This document shows, one piece after another, positions 49,601 to 58,900 of a stretch of 64,000 nucleotides of DNA. Origin of the DNA: Ostrinia nubilalis (taxonomy: Eukaryota > Arthropoda > Insecta > Lepidoptera > Crambidae); contig NC_087096.1 of the NCBI RefSeq assembly GCF_963855985.1, forward strand, positions 3,162,001 through 3,226,000. The letters run 5' to 3'. The notes beneath the pieces are model-generated. The model was not told where the DNA came from, ran no database searches, and saw only the letters and a list, made by a program, of their open reading frames with translations. Numbering within the stretch: position 1 is the stretch's first letter; the number at the start of each line of letters is the position of its first letter. Both the position numbers and the translations under genes were made by a program.

Positions 49601-52319
49601 ACACGAGGGCTATCGTTTTAGCGCTCACCAGTTAGCGCCACTGTAGAGTAAGGTCCTGTCACTTGCTAGTCGCGAAGACAGTGGCACCAACTTGTGAGCG
49701 CTAAAGTGGTAGGAGGACTATCGCATTTGCACTCAACAAGATGGCGCCACTGTAGAGTAAGGTCCTGTCAATCGCCAGGGGTGCCAACTGTTAAGTATAA
49801 AAACGATAGCCCTCATTAAGTGATATTTTTTCAAGGGAATGTGCATATATTTTACTCTTACCTTGGAAACATGCAGTGCGTGAACTCCTTGAACGAGTCA
49901 TAGTCGTCAGGCAGCGGCTGGAAGAAGTGGTTGAGTGTGTGCAGCACGTCCAACAGCATGTTGTGGCCTATCACCAGCTTTTCCTGCAATATAAACAATG
50001 TTAGTATGAAAACACAGTGGATTCTTATTACAATGCCATGTCTCTAAGTTACCACATTATAAAAAAACAGTGTTTTCTTGGAAAAAATGGCTGAATGAAT
50101 AATAATAAAAATGGCAGTGGCCTAAGTACCAGTTTTAAAAATAAATATTTAGACCCCCTTTTATTTTTATTTTATTGATATAGATTTACCAATTTTATAC
50201 AAAAAAAGGTTTTTATAGAAAGACTAGCTGACCCGGCGAACTTTGTTCCGCCTTAATGGCAATAAATAAGCAGACTTTTTTTTTTAATTTCGAACGGGAT
50301 AAAAACTATCCTATGTCCTTCTCCTGGCTCTAAACTACCTCCCTGACAATTTTCAGCTAAATCGGTTCAGCCGTTCTTGAGTTATAAGTGGAGTAACTAA
50401 CACGACTTTCTTTTATATATATAGATTTACTTTTAAAGTTTTTTCTCAATACATTTTCATGAATACATAATTTTAAAACATCACTTGGTGGTCACTTGCT
50501 CCTGGGCGACATTTTTTTGTACAAAACAATATTAGTAATTTGAATTGAACAAATTACTAATAGTCCCATTAACCCCTCAGCCTCATGCTAAGCTAAATAT
50601 GCTTTTGTAACTAACAAAACTCATTTTATTTTGGCAAGTAGGTTTTTAAAAAGCACTTTTACGAGTGGGTTCTCATTCTCCACAATAGATATCTTAATTA
50701 CAGTACAGTAAGGATGTCTATTGCTCTAGTTACTTAGAGGGTGTTACTTACAGACTGACTGATCATCCGCGCCACTTTAGAGAACCCAACGGCAGCTTCA
50801 AAGTCCTCCCACTCCCTTTCTTTCTTCTGTGTGTCCCGACTCTTCGAGTCGTCGCCTTCTTTGAGGCGTACCACTTTAAGGACTCTAAAATAATACATGT
50901 AAAAGGGATTTTCTTTAGTAAACAGCAAAATATACTAAAAAGTTTGATAATGTATATTCCAGTCTTTTATGGCTAAATATAATTCCTTTCAGAAGGTATG
51001 TAATTAAGAACAACTATGTTTTAAGCCCTACATCAAATCAAATCAAATGAAAATCCATGAAACACATAATGATATTATTTTGTCTGTTTCATAAATCTAA
51101 TAAATACAATATGTTTTCCACCAAGTAAGAAGCTTTTTAAATATAAAAAGGTCACTTTCAAACTCACCATCATGCTGTATCCTTAAGGTGCATTATTAAA
51201 AAAGATTATTCAAAAAACTTTATTCGTAAACTAATAACCCTGAGGTTTACCTGTTTTTATTCTCTAAAACCTTGGTTTCCACAGCGGCTTCGCCTTTGAA
51301 ACGTGTCCCCAGTTCTTGGAATAGCAGCCGTCGGATGAAGGCATTGCAGCGGTCTACTTCCAGTTCATCTGAGACTTCGTCATCGAGGAACTTACGAACA
51401 CGATTGCTTAAAATTAAAAAAGTCACCTTTATTCATATGGACTATTAAATTGTGCATACAAATTGACAAATATTTCAAGAATAAAAATAAAAGACTAAAA
51501 AAATAGTTTGGCTCTTAAGGAGCCTTTATGTAAGATAAATCAAATGTTGACTTGAGTGCCAATTTATGAGGATATACACAACTGTTTAATATAAATTGCA
51601 GTAAAGTCAAGTAGGTATAATACTAGAATTATACTGGAAAGATGATATTTACCATACATCTTCTATTTGTGGTTTATTTTCTTCAGGTATTGTAATAGTA
51701 TCCTTATCATTTGAATAGTTCTTTTGTCTTTCAGTCAACAGCTCACGCAGTCTAGTCTCTGTTGGCTCTGTCATATAGGAAATACCTAAAACCAAGAAGA
51801 ATATGATGATTATTTTTATACAAACCTTAATGTTTTTCACCAAATTCAAACGTATTATCAACAAACCTTCTTTTATAAGCTTGTTAAAGTCAAATCCTTG
51901 TGATGCCAAGAAATCTAAGCTGGAACTCTGGCACATAAACATTTTCTCAGGTCCTGGCCTCCCGCGGGGAAATAAGTAGAAGTTATACGCATCGTTCATG
52001 TAATGCCGGTTTTCTTTGTCCCAATAGAACGCGCACAGCCCATACTGGATCAGCAAAAACTCACTAGACCCCTTCAACAGCCGGGAATAATACTCGGATG
52101 GAGAATCAAACATAGACACATCTCGGCCGTTTATAAGGCCGGTGAACTCTGCATCTATCACCAGGAAGTCAGCTTTATTAATTGAATCCTGTACGAGAGG
52201 CAAAACCTCTTTAAAATCTGAAAAGAAAGGATTTCATAAACGAAAACTATCCGCATTGGTGAACAACAATATTTTTCAATTTGTGGGTACCGACACATAC
52301 TTTTACGAGTCACTTCCAT
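23807..52319 (-). CDS. PARN: PARN, poly(A)-specific ribonuclease
   Basis: PARN is a 3' exonuclease of the DEDD/DEDDh family that removes poly(A) tails from mRNAs and matures small RNAs. Exons in order: 52319-52301, 52217-51867, 51785-51653, 51406-51251, 50884-50752, 49983-49862, 49187-49069, 48061-47822, 47554-47468, 45039-44891, then an unresolved part, then 25681-25653, 25359-25166, 24088-23807. The first ten are in phase and give 503 residues. Catalytic residues are visible: D28 and E30 (VIDAEFTG, same numbering as human), D276 (IGHNMLLD), H360 and D365 (HEAGYD). [19 protein letters not shown] and the RRM ([12 protein letters not shown] ... [13 protein letters not shown]) also match. Exon 10 ends in phase 0 but the 29-base exon at 25681 needs phase 2, so at least one exon of 3n+2 bases is missing from this model. 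Known exons total about 671 residues (human 639). A diverged copy of the 3' half of exon 8 lies just downstream of it. Confidence 0.92.
24115..24297. mobile_element. MITE in last PARN intron
   Basis: Ends agggttttcgcgaatgaaa and its complement, with arms of about 40 bp including ccgctagatggc. No coding capacity. Confidence 0.8.
26105..26243. mobile_element. short palindromic MITE, GGCGCAGACCACCGA ends
   Basis: The arms (aggcgcagaccaccgat and complement, extending to gttggcc) make a 139-bp foldback. It lies just before the CAGTCAG element, in the long PARN intron. Confidence 0.75.
26261..27183. mobile_element. TA-flanked element, CAGTCAG ends
   Basis: The ends cagtcagtgtcaaatagttc and its near complement flank 923 bp, with TA on both sides. 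Subterminal gacaccc and gccaaaaa motifs are shared by both ends. Two diverged internal copies of a ctgatgatggagctggaa block start at about 26633 and 26751. No transposase. Confidence 0.78.
27184..29451. other. unique DNA in the long PARN intron
   Basis: No clear mobile element or ORF. GC patches (for example 27600-27670 and 28260-28320) alternate with AT-rich DNA and TAAT/ATCGAT motifs. Confidence 0.4.
29460..31075. mobile_element. hAT-like element with TACCGGTA subrepeats
   Basis: It starts tagggcatggataccgg and ends with the complement of tagggcatggaataccgg. The 8-bp target duplication cttacgcc is at 29452-29459 and 31076-31083. Both ends are packed with TACCGGTAT and TACCGAAAT subterminal repeats, probable transposase-binding sites. 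The 1616-bp element holds a large internal inverted repeat (arms about 29755-30085 and 30298-30625) but no intact transposase. Confidence 0.88.
29755..30625. repeat. long internal inverted repeat in hAT
   Basis: Two arms of about 300 bp face each other around a 210-bp centre. They share blocks such as tggtccaaggttcgac, aaaagggcc and cctctctac at moderate divergence. The ORFs in both arms (29626-30039 and 30367-30738) are products of the repeat and I do not recognise the protein. A transcript across it would fold into a long hairpin. Confidence 0.75.
31084..34733. other. unique DNA with GC islands in the PARN intron
   Basis: No gene supported. GC-rich patches at about 32100-32230, 33150-33270 and 33750-33900 include the duplicated motif listed separately. 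The ORFs at 33118 and 34268 look like translated GC-rich non-coding DNA. Confidence 0.4.
33244..33809. repeat. duplicated GC-rich motif with homeodomain core
   Basis: The 34-base block tgccccggacgcgtca ... gtaattgg ... cgg occurs at 33244-33277 and 33776-33809 with about 30 of 34 identities. TAATTG is a homeodomain-type core. The surroundings are GC-rich islands in AT-rich DNA without obvious transposon ends. Confidence 0.55.
34746..35039 (+). mobile_element. 5'-truncated RTE-type LINE copy
   Basis: About 290 bp carrying only the RTE C-terminus: [10 protein letters not shown], then [17 protein letters not shown] and QQWTSFS before a stop at 35029-35031. The target duplication aatggtattcta is at 34734-34745 and 35040-35051. 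It ends in a short (ACGA)n run. It is related to, but diverged from, the LINE in DNAAF5 intron 6. Confidence 0.88.
35052..36924. other. non-genic DNA with one transposon end
   Basis: A left end TA-cagggtgtccaacataactg starts at about 35811, like a TA-flanked element, but I could not find its right end. The rest shows nothing I can name. Confidence 0.4.
36933..37568. mobile_element. hAT-like element, TAGAGATG ends
   Basis: A 636-bp element starts tagagatgag and ends with the complement of tagagatggg. The 8-bp target duplication ctaattag is at 36925-36932 and 37569-37576. Repeated cacctagtat motifs lie near both ends. No transposase ORF. It lies in the long PARN intron. Confidence 0.85.
39198..41085. 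mobile_element. non-autonomous hAT element in TA-MITE
   Basis: It begins cagggccgcgccg and ends cggcgcggccctg, an exact 13-bp terminal inverted repeat, with GC-rich subterminal CTGTGTGCG motifs. The 8-bp target duplication gggctagt is at 39190-39197 and 41086-41093. At 1888 bp it carries no transposase ORF. A second TA-MITE (39646-40563) is nested inside. Confidence 0.88.
39646..40563. mobile_element. TA-flanked MITE nested in hAT
   Basis: Terminal inverted repeats of about 90 bp start CAGGG(T/TG)TTGGCGG and include the block cgtgggtgtata and ttcgcccattt. Flanked by TA. The 918-bp centre is AT-rich with an inverted pair around aaaaacatgtctttagtcaa. No transposase seen. Confidence 0.8.
41595..42161. 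repeat. duplicated AAGATGGCGG-containing block
   Basis: Two related blocks, 41595-41687 and 42084-42161, each run from gcattaaaatg through aagatggcgga to cgcgccattgtccaggct and a tagggtgg end. AAGATGGCGG is the YY1/Pleiohomeotic core. They lie in the long PARN intron and are diverged, so not a recent copy. Confidence 0.6.
42162..44066. other. AT-rich stretch in PARN intron
   Basis: 42780-43900 is extremely AT-rich with poly(A)/(T) runs. No exon was supported other than the weak candidate at 42797-42819. Confidence 0.4.
42797..42819 (-). other. weak candidate for the missing PARN exon
   Basis: A 23-base segment lies between tgtgtggcag and GTATAA on the minus strand. Its length (3n+2) is what the PARN model lacks, but read in phase 0 it contains TAG. 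In the other phase it reads EIEQDLQ. Either another exon intervenes or this is a chance match. Confidence 0.12.
44067..44162. mobile_element. small palindromic element
   Basis: The ends ggttcagtcaaaccaacgcg and complement (cgcgttggtttggctgcacc) form a foldback of about 96 bp in the long PARN intron. Confidence 0.55.
44513..44731 (+). CDS. small hypothetical ORF in PARN intron
   Basis: A 72-codon ORF on the strand opposite PARN, in the long intron just downstream of exon 10. The C-terminal half ([18 protein letters not shown], then [15 protein letters not shown]) has a balanced, helix-prone composition. The overlapping minus-strand frame is open too, so chance is not excluded. No homologue recognised. 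Confidence 0.25.
   Translation: MSNNNHRSSDTNMRVYAGTIRVSSARTTRNRQHQIKVEIRTLASLAMDADDRGTVNKEVLLIKIKEIIRYNR
45131..45736. mobile_element. inverted-repeat element around TA-MITE C
   Basis: Arms of about 100 bp (45131-45230 and 45638-45736) are reverse complements, starting aaatcccaccaaaaacattc. Between them lies TA-MITE copy C, so the outer element is older. Family not recognised. Located in PARN intron 9. Confidence 0.75.
45338..45600. mobile_element. TA-MITE copy C
   Basis: Full-length copy of the CAGGGTG(T)TTAGG family with TA on both sides, in PARN intron 9. It sits inside another inverted-repeat element (45131-45736). Confidence 0.85.
46130..46445 (+). repeat. interspersed repeat ending in a GC hairpin
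   Basis: Contains caaatttcagctctctgagt, tcagtgagtgagtgag and cttcggaactaaatgacct and ends with a perfect 8-bp hairpin at 46424-46443 (GGGGGCAC, loop TGCC, GTGCCCCC). The hairpin suggests a rolling-circle-type 3' end, but no CTRR follows. Confidence 0.4.
46683..47014 (+). other. exon-like segment in PARN intron 9
   Basis: On the strand opposite PARN, an open frame ends at a strong donor (cttag|GTAAGT at 47015). Its last part reads [20 protein letters not shown], which looks like real protein. The preceding 300 bases resemble a transcribed leader with poly(T) tracts. A retroelement 5' end (leader plus a gag-like start) or an unrecognised nested gene are both possible. The TA-MITE at 47040 begins 25 bases after the donor. 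Confidence 0.3.
47040..47303. mobile_element. TA-MITE copy D
   Basis: Full-length copy of the same family in PARN intron 9, flanked by TA. Its arms differ slightly (tagaccatg/tggtcat against the usual gggcat). Confidence 0.85.
47628..47786 (-). pseudogene. partial duplicate of PARN exon 8
   Basis: This copies the 3' half of exon 8 plus its donor and first intron bases (the true counterpart is 47809-47967, offset 181 bp). Over 45 compared codons, 12 differ silently and only one changes the residue (Gly to Ser). The copy lacks the half of the exon that carries H360 and D365. A possible acceptor (ccttatag before 47787) leaves only 35 bases of intron to exon 8, and splicing from exon 7 or exon 8 into it would shift the frame. 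So it does not look usable, yet its changes look filtered for protein function. Confidence 0.8.
48116..48300. mobile_element. degraded MITE in PARN intron 7
   Basis: Imperfect terminal inverted repeats: cactggatacg with tgcggtcaggtcaaa on the left, and the complement of cattggatgca with tgcgatcaggtcaaat on the right. Family unknown. Confidence 0.55.
49311..49375 (+). repeat. tRNA-derived SINE fragment in PARN intron 6
   Basis: Contains gtagctcgga, the aagcgaaagg core, a perfect B-box (ggttcgattcc) and the cttaggc end with a gattttttccaagtaa tail. It has lost the D-arm and anticodon arm compared with the copy at 5467. Confidence 0.55.
49605..49818. mobile_element. MITE in PARN intron 6
   Basis: Ends gagggctatcgtttt and complement. 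Inside, the block gcgccactgtagagtaagg occurs twice in direct orientation about 106 bp apart. Confidence 0.7.
50224..50424 (-). mobile_element. Helitron-like repeat in PARN intron 5/6
   Basis: About 200 bp lying between PARN exons 5 and 6 and nearly identical to 4390-4584, differing mainly in a poly(T) run and at a few sites, so both moved recently. Confidence 0.55.
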
Positions 52320-52914
52320 ATTTGTGACGATAAATATTAACAAAATAGTCAGATTACAGTCATTAATAATGGAATATAAGCAATAAAATTGATGAAAAAT
52401 AATAAAAATCACATCACAAGCGAAACCACACCATCCGTATCGTTTCCACAGCTGTCATAAATGACACTAATGACAGCAGGCCAGTAGGATTTTTTATATA
52501 TTGTACTTTACGGCTCTGGGCTCCGGGCTTTTGAGCCAAATGACAGCAAGTGATTTTTTTTATAAAATCTTAACTTTAACTAAACTACGACCGCCAATGG
52601 TGATTTCCTGTCAACCTTTCTGATTAGGATCACTATTTATCAATTAAAGACAAATAATTATTTCAAGTTGTCTGAAACTTTCCACAAAATAAATGTTACA
52701 GGAGTACAAATTGTACTGAGTACTGACAATCCTGGCAACATTACTTAGCGGGACAGCATGAAATACAGATTTTGCAAAACTGTGGTGGTTTCATGGAGTC
52801 ATTCTTTTCTCTCTTTCTTCTTGCTTTTTTTCGTCTTCCGGCGGCAGTTTATAATGAGTTATATTTTGTTGTTTTTAAATAAGTAAAACCACAAAATTAG
52901 GACATAAAAATATA

Positions 52915-52920
52915 TTTATT
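52915..52920 (-). terminator. poly(A) signal of DNAAF5
   Basis: AATAAA on the minus strand about 50 bases after the DNAAF5 stop codon. Motif seen directly; use inferred. Confidence 0.55.
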
Positions 52921-52969
52921 ATCTACTAGCAATAAACTTAAAACCACTCAACATAAAGGCACAACCTTG

Positions 52970-55900
52970 TCAATAATTCATTACATTAATTACTAGTTTC
53001 TCAGCTTGACTAGAAAGACGTTCGTAAGCAGTTTTATTCCTGTAAAGGTGAATATTCGCTTTCACCTTCTTCAAGATCATCTCGGGGTCTAGATCGCAGA
53101 GTGACAAAAGTGCATCTGAAAGAAACAAAATAGAAATATCAAAATTATAATTTATGCCAATACTATAAATATTGGACTAGATAGACAGGTTCAATTCTTA
53201 TCTATACATGCTAGCTTGTTCAATATTGTCTTACCCAACATCTCCTTTCTGAATCCTTCGTCCGTGTCATCCAAGTGAATCAACATAGCGCTGTAGAGAG
53301 CGTCGATATGGGCGCCGTAGGTCACGTTGTTATACTCCGGTCGGCTCTTGAAGAGAGTGCATAGCGTCTGGACGGCGTACGAGCGGACCTTATCGCTGCT
53401 GTCGTCAAGGCGTTTGAGCACCACTGGAAATAAAAAAGTGTTTCATCTTTTATCAAGATTTTGGTAAAACTGTTACAGCATGAATCGGACCAGAACGCTC
53501 TCTCTCTGGGAATTTATGATCTGTGGCAACGGGTGGTATTGCCATTTTGCCATTAGAAAAAAATAGAGGTGTCCCAACCCATAAAAATTAAAACCTATTT
53601 TATGATAACTACCTCAGCTGTGGAAAAATAGCCTGGATAAAGTTGAACCGATATCAAGATAGATATTTTAAGTAAAGCTCTTGGAATGTCTATAGATATA
53701 AAATCCAGTGTTGCTTACCAAAGTACAGCTTGTGCAGAATCTCCACGGTGAAACAGCCGCGCTGCTTGGCTAAAGTGGCCAGGTAGCAGATCGCCCTAAG
53801 CGTGTGCTGTCTGGTCAGCGTAGAGTTGTCGTCCGCCAGCCCCACTAGCAAAGGAACTATTTTCTCCATAAATGGCTCCAAAGATTCTTTAGTCGGGAAC
53901 AGATTCACTTCCTGGAATAATAAAAAAAAATGTAACACCTCTGATTCATGTGTATGAAAAACTTCTACAGAATATAATTATGTCTTGGGTCCTGTAAATA
54001 AGTTTTTTTTTTGCTCTATACTGAGCAACGCTTGCAATCAAGGGCGTACTACCCAGAGGGGCAAAGGTAGGATGCCTCAAGGTCAAGCGACTGTTTTCAT
54101 ACTGCTGTTCCAAAACTTATGAAAAATCTTCATCCTTGTCAGGAGCTTGATAGCATGAATGTCCTCACTCACCTTCTCATTGTTATCCTCTCTGTCTCAC
54201 GTGAGCATGCAGTCTCCTTGCGACTCACTGCCAACTCAGCTTATCTCAGAACTTCCTAGAGAACATCTTTCGAGTGGGATATGTCAAGTGTCTCACCTTC
54301 TCATTGTAATCCCCGTCGCCCCCTTTGTCCCGTACAAGCTTGCAGTCGTCCTGCGGGGCATCTTGTAAGGCAGAGCAAAGGCACGCCACGGCAGCGCTGC
54401 AGATGGCTTCAGTCGTGACTCTCTCTGCAAAGCTTCATCGTTTGTCCTCAGACACATATGTGCCAAGTGTGTCACCGTCTCATTGTTATCCCCGTCTCCC
54501 CCCTTATGTCTCACCTTCTCATTGTTATCCCCGTCGCCCCCTTTGTCTCGTACAAGCTTGCAGTCGTCCTGCGGGGCATCTTGCAAGGCAGAGCAGAGGC
54601 AAGCCACGGCGGCGCTGCGGATGGCCTCAGTCGTGACTCTCTCTGCTAAGCTTCATCGTTTGTCCTCAGACACATATGTGCCAAGTGTGTCACCGTCTCA
54701 TTGTTATCCCCGTTTCCCCCCTTAATGTCTCACCTTCTCATTGTTATCCCCGTCGCCCCCTTTGTCTCGTACAAGCTTGCAGTCGTCCTGCGGGGCATCT
54801 TGCAAGGCAGAGCAGAGGCAAGCCACGGCGGCGCTGCGGATAGCCTCGGCGGTGCGTCCCGCAGACCACACCAGGTTCGGCATTATCACCTCTAAACATG
54901 GATAGATATCAACGTTTAATTTATTAGAGCAACGGTATCACTAGTCTGTACATGAGTAAGGACTGTAAGCTACAAAAGTTACCCTGCGTTGAGCAGGTGC
55001 AGATTTGAGCCAGTTTAGGACAATAGCTCACGGATCCGTTTCATTGAAAATCGGGTTTTAGTAGGTAGACCCACCCCTTTTGGCAGGGAGAGTCCCACGA
55101 AACCCACTGGCCATCTCCATGCTAAAGCAAATATTAATATAGAATCTATTAATATTAGCTTTAGCATGGAGATGGCACAGATAAATGTGTGCATCATAAT
55201 TGTAGTCAGTGCAAATAACAATGTCACACTTGTAAGACTGATCAAAAAAGTCATCTAAGATACAAACTGGATTATCCCAGTCAGTTACACTGCGCATAAG
55301 GAGTTTCGGTCTTACGCGATAATGTCAATTAAATAAAACCCCAAAACCCAAAAAATCAAAGTGTTATGAGAAATTCAAGTATACCTTCTATAACAATCTT
55401 GAGGAAAGCCTCCAGCTTATCAGTCTCGCACTTGCAGAAGTTGGCCTGCCTTTTCAGGAGTACAGTGGACAGCACTGTGAAAATCTTCAGCTTCACCTCT
55501 GGGTCCACTTTGGGGGTCGCCAGGCACTCTTTGAGGAGAGGCGCGATGAGATGCAGCTGATCGCCCATGGCAGATCCTGAGGTAAAACGAGTGTTGCTAT
55601 TAGAAAAAATATTCGGGACGAATTGAGGATTACCAAGGACTTCTTGGCGGGAATCTGAAGCGTCATGTTAGCGGTTTTGTTTTATTGCCTCAAATTTGTG
55701 TTTGGGCGACTATTAATGTGTAATAATGGTGGATTATTAACCATTAAGTGTTCGTGAACGTGCATGAGTGTGGGCGAGTGAAACAAAACAGTGCATCGTG
55801 ATTCTTCTGGTTCTCTCAAGTTGTCCATAGGAGGTCTCAGTAAAGCACCACAACTTTACTGAGACTCAAAGGGTGGGAAGGGGTATCATCTATCATCCTT

Positions 55901-58900
55901 CATTATATCATTACTTGATCTCATTTTGTAACTCGTATCACCTATAAACTTGAAAATGGCACAAATCAAGTCGACCTCGACGTTCATTGCCAACATCATC
56001 AAAAAAGAAGAAGAAGAAGAGGATTACCAAGCTTGAAGATTTTTTTTTAAACTGGGATTTATGTGCGCGTCAAAACAGCAAACGCATGAAAATAAAATGA
56101 TGCTTGATTTTTTATATTTATTTTATTTGGGGGCTTTGTCTATTAGGACTTAGGACACGACAGCCCCATACCAAGTATTGATGTCACATACATTTTCTCC
56201 GGCTTCTGGCCAATTTTAGGAGCGATAATCTTTCGATTCTGAATTCTAAATTCGGCCTTATGTTTTTAGTGCGATATCGTCAGACTGATAACATAGGCAA
56301 TTTTGCAGCGGTCTCACGGACTAACAAATAGACTTTGAAATGACTTACCGGCATGCATGAGTACGCACTCCAGCAGACATCGATCCGGCGTGAGAAGACT
56401 CCAGGTCAGCGCGTCACTAGTAATGGCAGCGAGCACGCGGCGCACGTGAAGCGAGTACAATCCCGTGAGAGACAGCCCGCACTTCTCTATGGCGCGTAGC
56501 TTGTCGAGGTTAGCTGGAAATCATCATCATCATGAGGACAAAGTCTTTAATTCAGGCTTCAGGTCAGCGCGTCACTAGTGATGGCAGCGAGCACGCGGCG
56601 CACGTGAAGCGAGTACAATCCCGTGAGAGACAGCCCGCACTTCTCTATGGCGCGTAGCTTGTCGAGGTTGGCTGGAAATCATCATCATCATGAGGACAAC
56701 GTCTTTAATTCAGGCTCCAGGTCAGCGCGTCACTAGTGATGGCAGTAAGCACGTGGCGCACGTGAAGCGAGTACAATCCCGTGAGAGACCGCCCGCACTT
56801 CTCTATGGCGCGTAGCTTGTCGAGGTTGGCTGGAAACCGCACATAATCATCAGTATTTGATCTCCACTACAAAAGGACGACCGTTTCTAATTTCCCAAAG
56901 GCGAAAGGGAGAATTAGTCTACACTCCCCACCCTAGGTAAGGACTGTGGGGAGGCCTGATTTTCCCTTCTCTTCCCATGGATGACGTAAGAGGAAACTCT
57001 TACGTCATCCATGGGAAGAGCGATGATGGTCTATTAGGATAGTATCAAAGTAGGCTTTGCAAGAATTTCACGGAATCCTCATTAAAACAACAACAATAAT
57101 TACAATAAACTGTTTAGTTCTGTGAGGAACAGACCAGACTTATCTAAGGCGCGAAGTCTACATGTTGACAGGAAAATTGGAAACCCCATGTAAAGGCGCC
57201 AATAGCACCGTGTCGGATTCGAGAGATCGAAAATACGTTTAATCTAGTTACCACAATTCAAGCTTAGCTCTGTATTTTTAACCGACTTCAAAAAAGGAGG
57301 AGGTTATATGTTCGACTGTATGTATTTTTTTTTCTATGTATGTTCACCGATTACTCCGTCAATTGTGGACCGATTTTCAAAATTCTTTTTTTGTTCGATA
57401 GGGTACACTTCTGAGGTGGTCCCATTGTCACCAAGTCAGGATCTGATGATGGGATCCTAGGGAAATCGAGGGCAACCCTCAAATTTTATAGGCACGTATA
57501 TCGTTTTTCAGACTTTTTCTTAAGTTATTTAAGTATTTGCTCCTGGAAATCATCATCTCATATTGATGAGCTGATGATAGAAGGTAAAACTCCTTAATGC
57601 TTAGGAGTTGGAGGATAATTCTTTTAATTTTATAGATAAGTATAGTTTCTAAAGTTATTCAAGTGCTTACATCAGATATTCATCATCTCATCATGATGAA
57701 TTGGTCATGGTAGGTACAACTCCTTAATGCTTAGGAGTTGGAGGATAATTCTTTAAATATTATAAGTACAAATAGACCAACAGTTGTATTCTTTCATGTT
57801 TTTAAGGTGGGCTGACGGTTTAAGGTCTTTTACGTTTCTGGTAACCTGTATTTTGTATGGAATATTATTTACACTAGACATGAAGAATATGGTGTCAATG
57901 TACTGCCTACCTTCAGTGGTAACATCAAGGTAATAATTAGTTAACTAAAAAGCAAGAAATAAGTAAAATTTTATAAAAAAAAATAAAACCGACTCCAAAA
58001 AACCTACACTAAAAAGTAGAAAAATAATTACTAATTTCCTACTTATTTATTAGGACGAATTAATATTTATGTAGGTATACCATGATTGACATACTTGTCG
58101 ACAATCTCGAGAATTGAGCTCCCAACTGAAACTGGGTAGGGCGTAACATGGACATTCGACATAAGCTTCGTTTTGTCCATGTTCATCCTCAGGCCTACCT
58201 GTTGGGAAACTCGATTAAGGTCTTCGAGCATTGTGCCAAGATCTTCCAACGATTCTGCCATGACCACAATATCGTCGGCAAACCGAAGGTGAGTGATGTA
58301 CTCGCCATTAATGTTTATGCCGAATCCTTTCCATTCCAGGAGTTTGAAAGCGTCTTCCAATGCAGCGGTGAACAGTTTCGGAGATATAACATCTCCCTGC
58401 CTAACGCCTCGCTGCAGTGGAATCGCCCTCGTGCTCTGCTCCTGTACTCGGACCGACATGGTGGCGTTTTTGTACAAGCACTTCAGCACCTCGATATACC
58501 GATAGTCAATACGGCACCGCTGGAGAGATTGTAATACTGCCCAAGTCTCAATCGAATCGAAGGCCTTCTCATAGTCCACGAACGCCAAGCATAGTGGCAA
58601 GTTATACTCCTCAGTCTTCTGTATAACCTGCCGCAGCGTATGGATGTGGTCTATGGTACTATAACCTTTTCGGAATCCGGCTTGTTCGGGAGGCTGGAAG
58701 TCATCGAACCTACGCGCGAGACGGTTCGTGATGACTCTCGAAAACAGTTTGTAGACATGACTCAGAAGCGAGATGGGTCTGTAATTCTTCAGCAAGGTCT
58801 TATCACCTTCTTGAAGAAGAGCACCACCACGCTTCTGTTCCATGCCTCTGGCGTAGTTCCCTGGAGTAGGACGGAGTTAAAGAGTCTCTGAAGGACTTTC

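Noticed and set aside
56399..56837. CRISPR-like array because of regular 158-bp spacing
   Set aside because: The repeats are exon copies in a eukaryotic gene; no short repeat-spacer pattern.
58067..58843. Host gene encoding a reverse transcriptase
   Set aside because: It is part of a truncated LINE with target duplications; no complete ORF.
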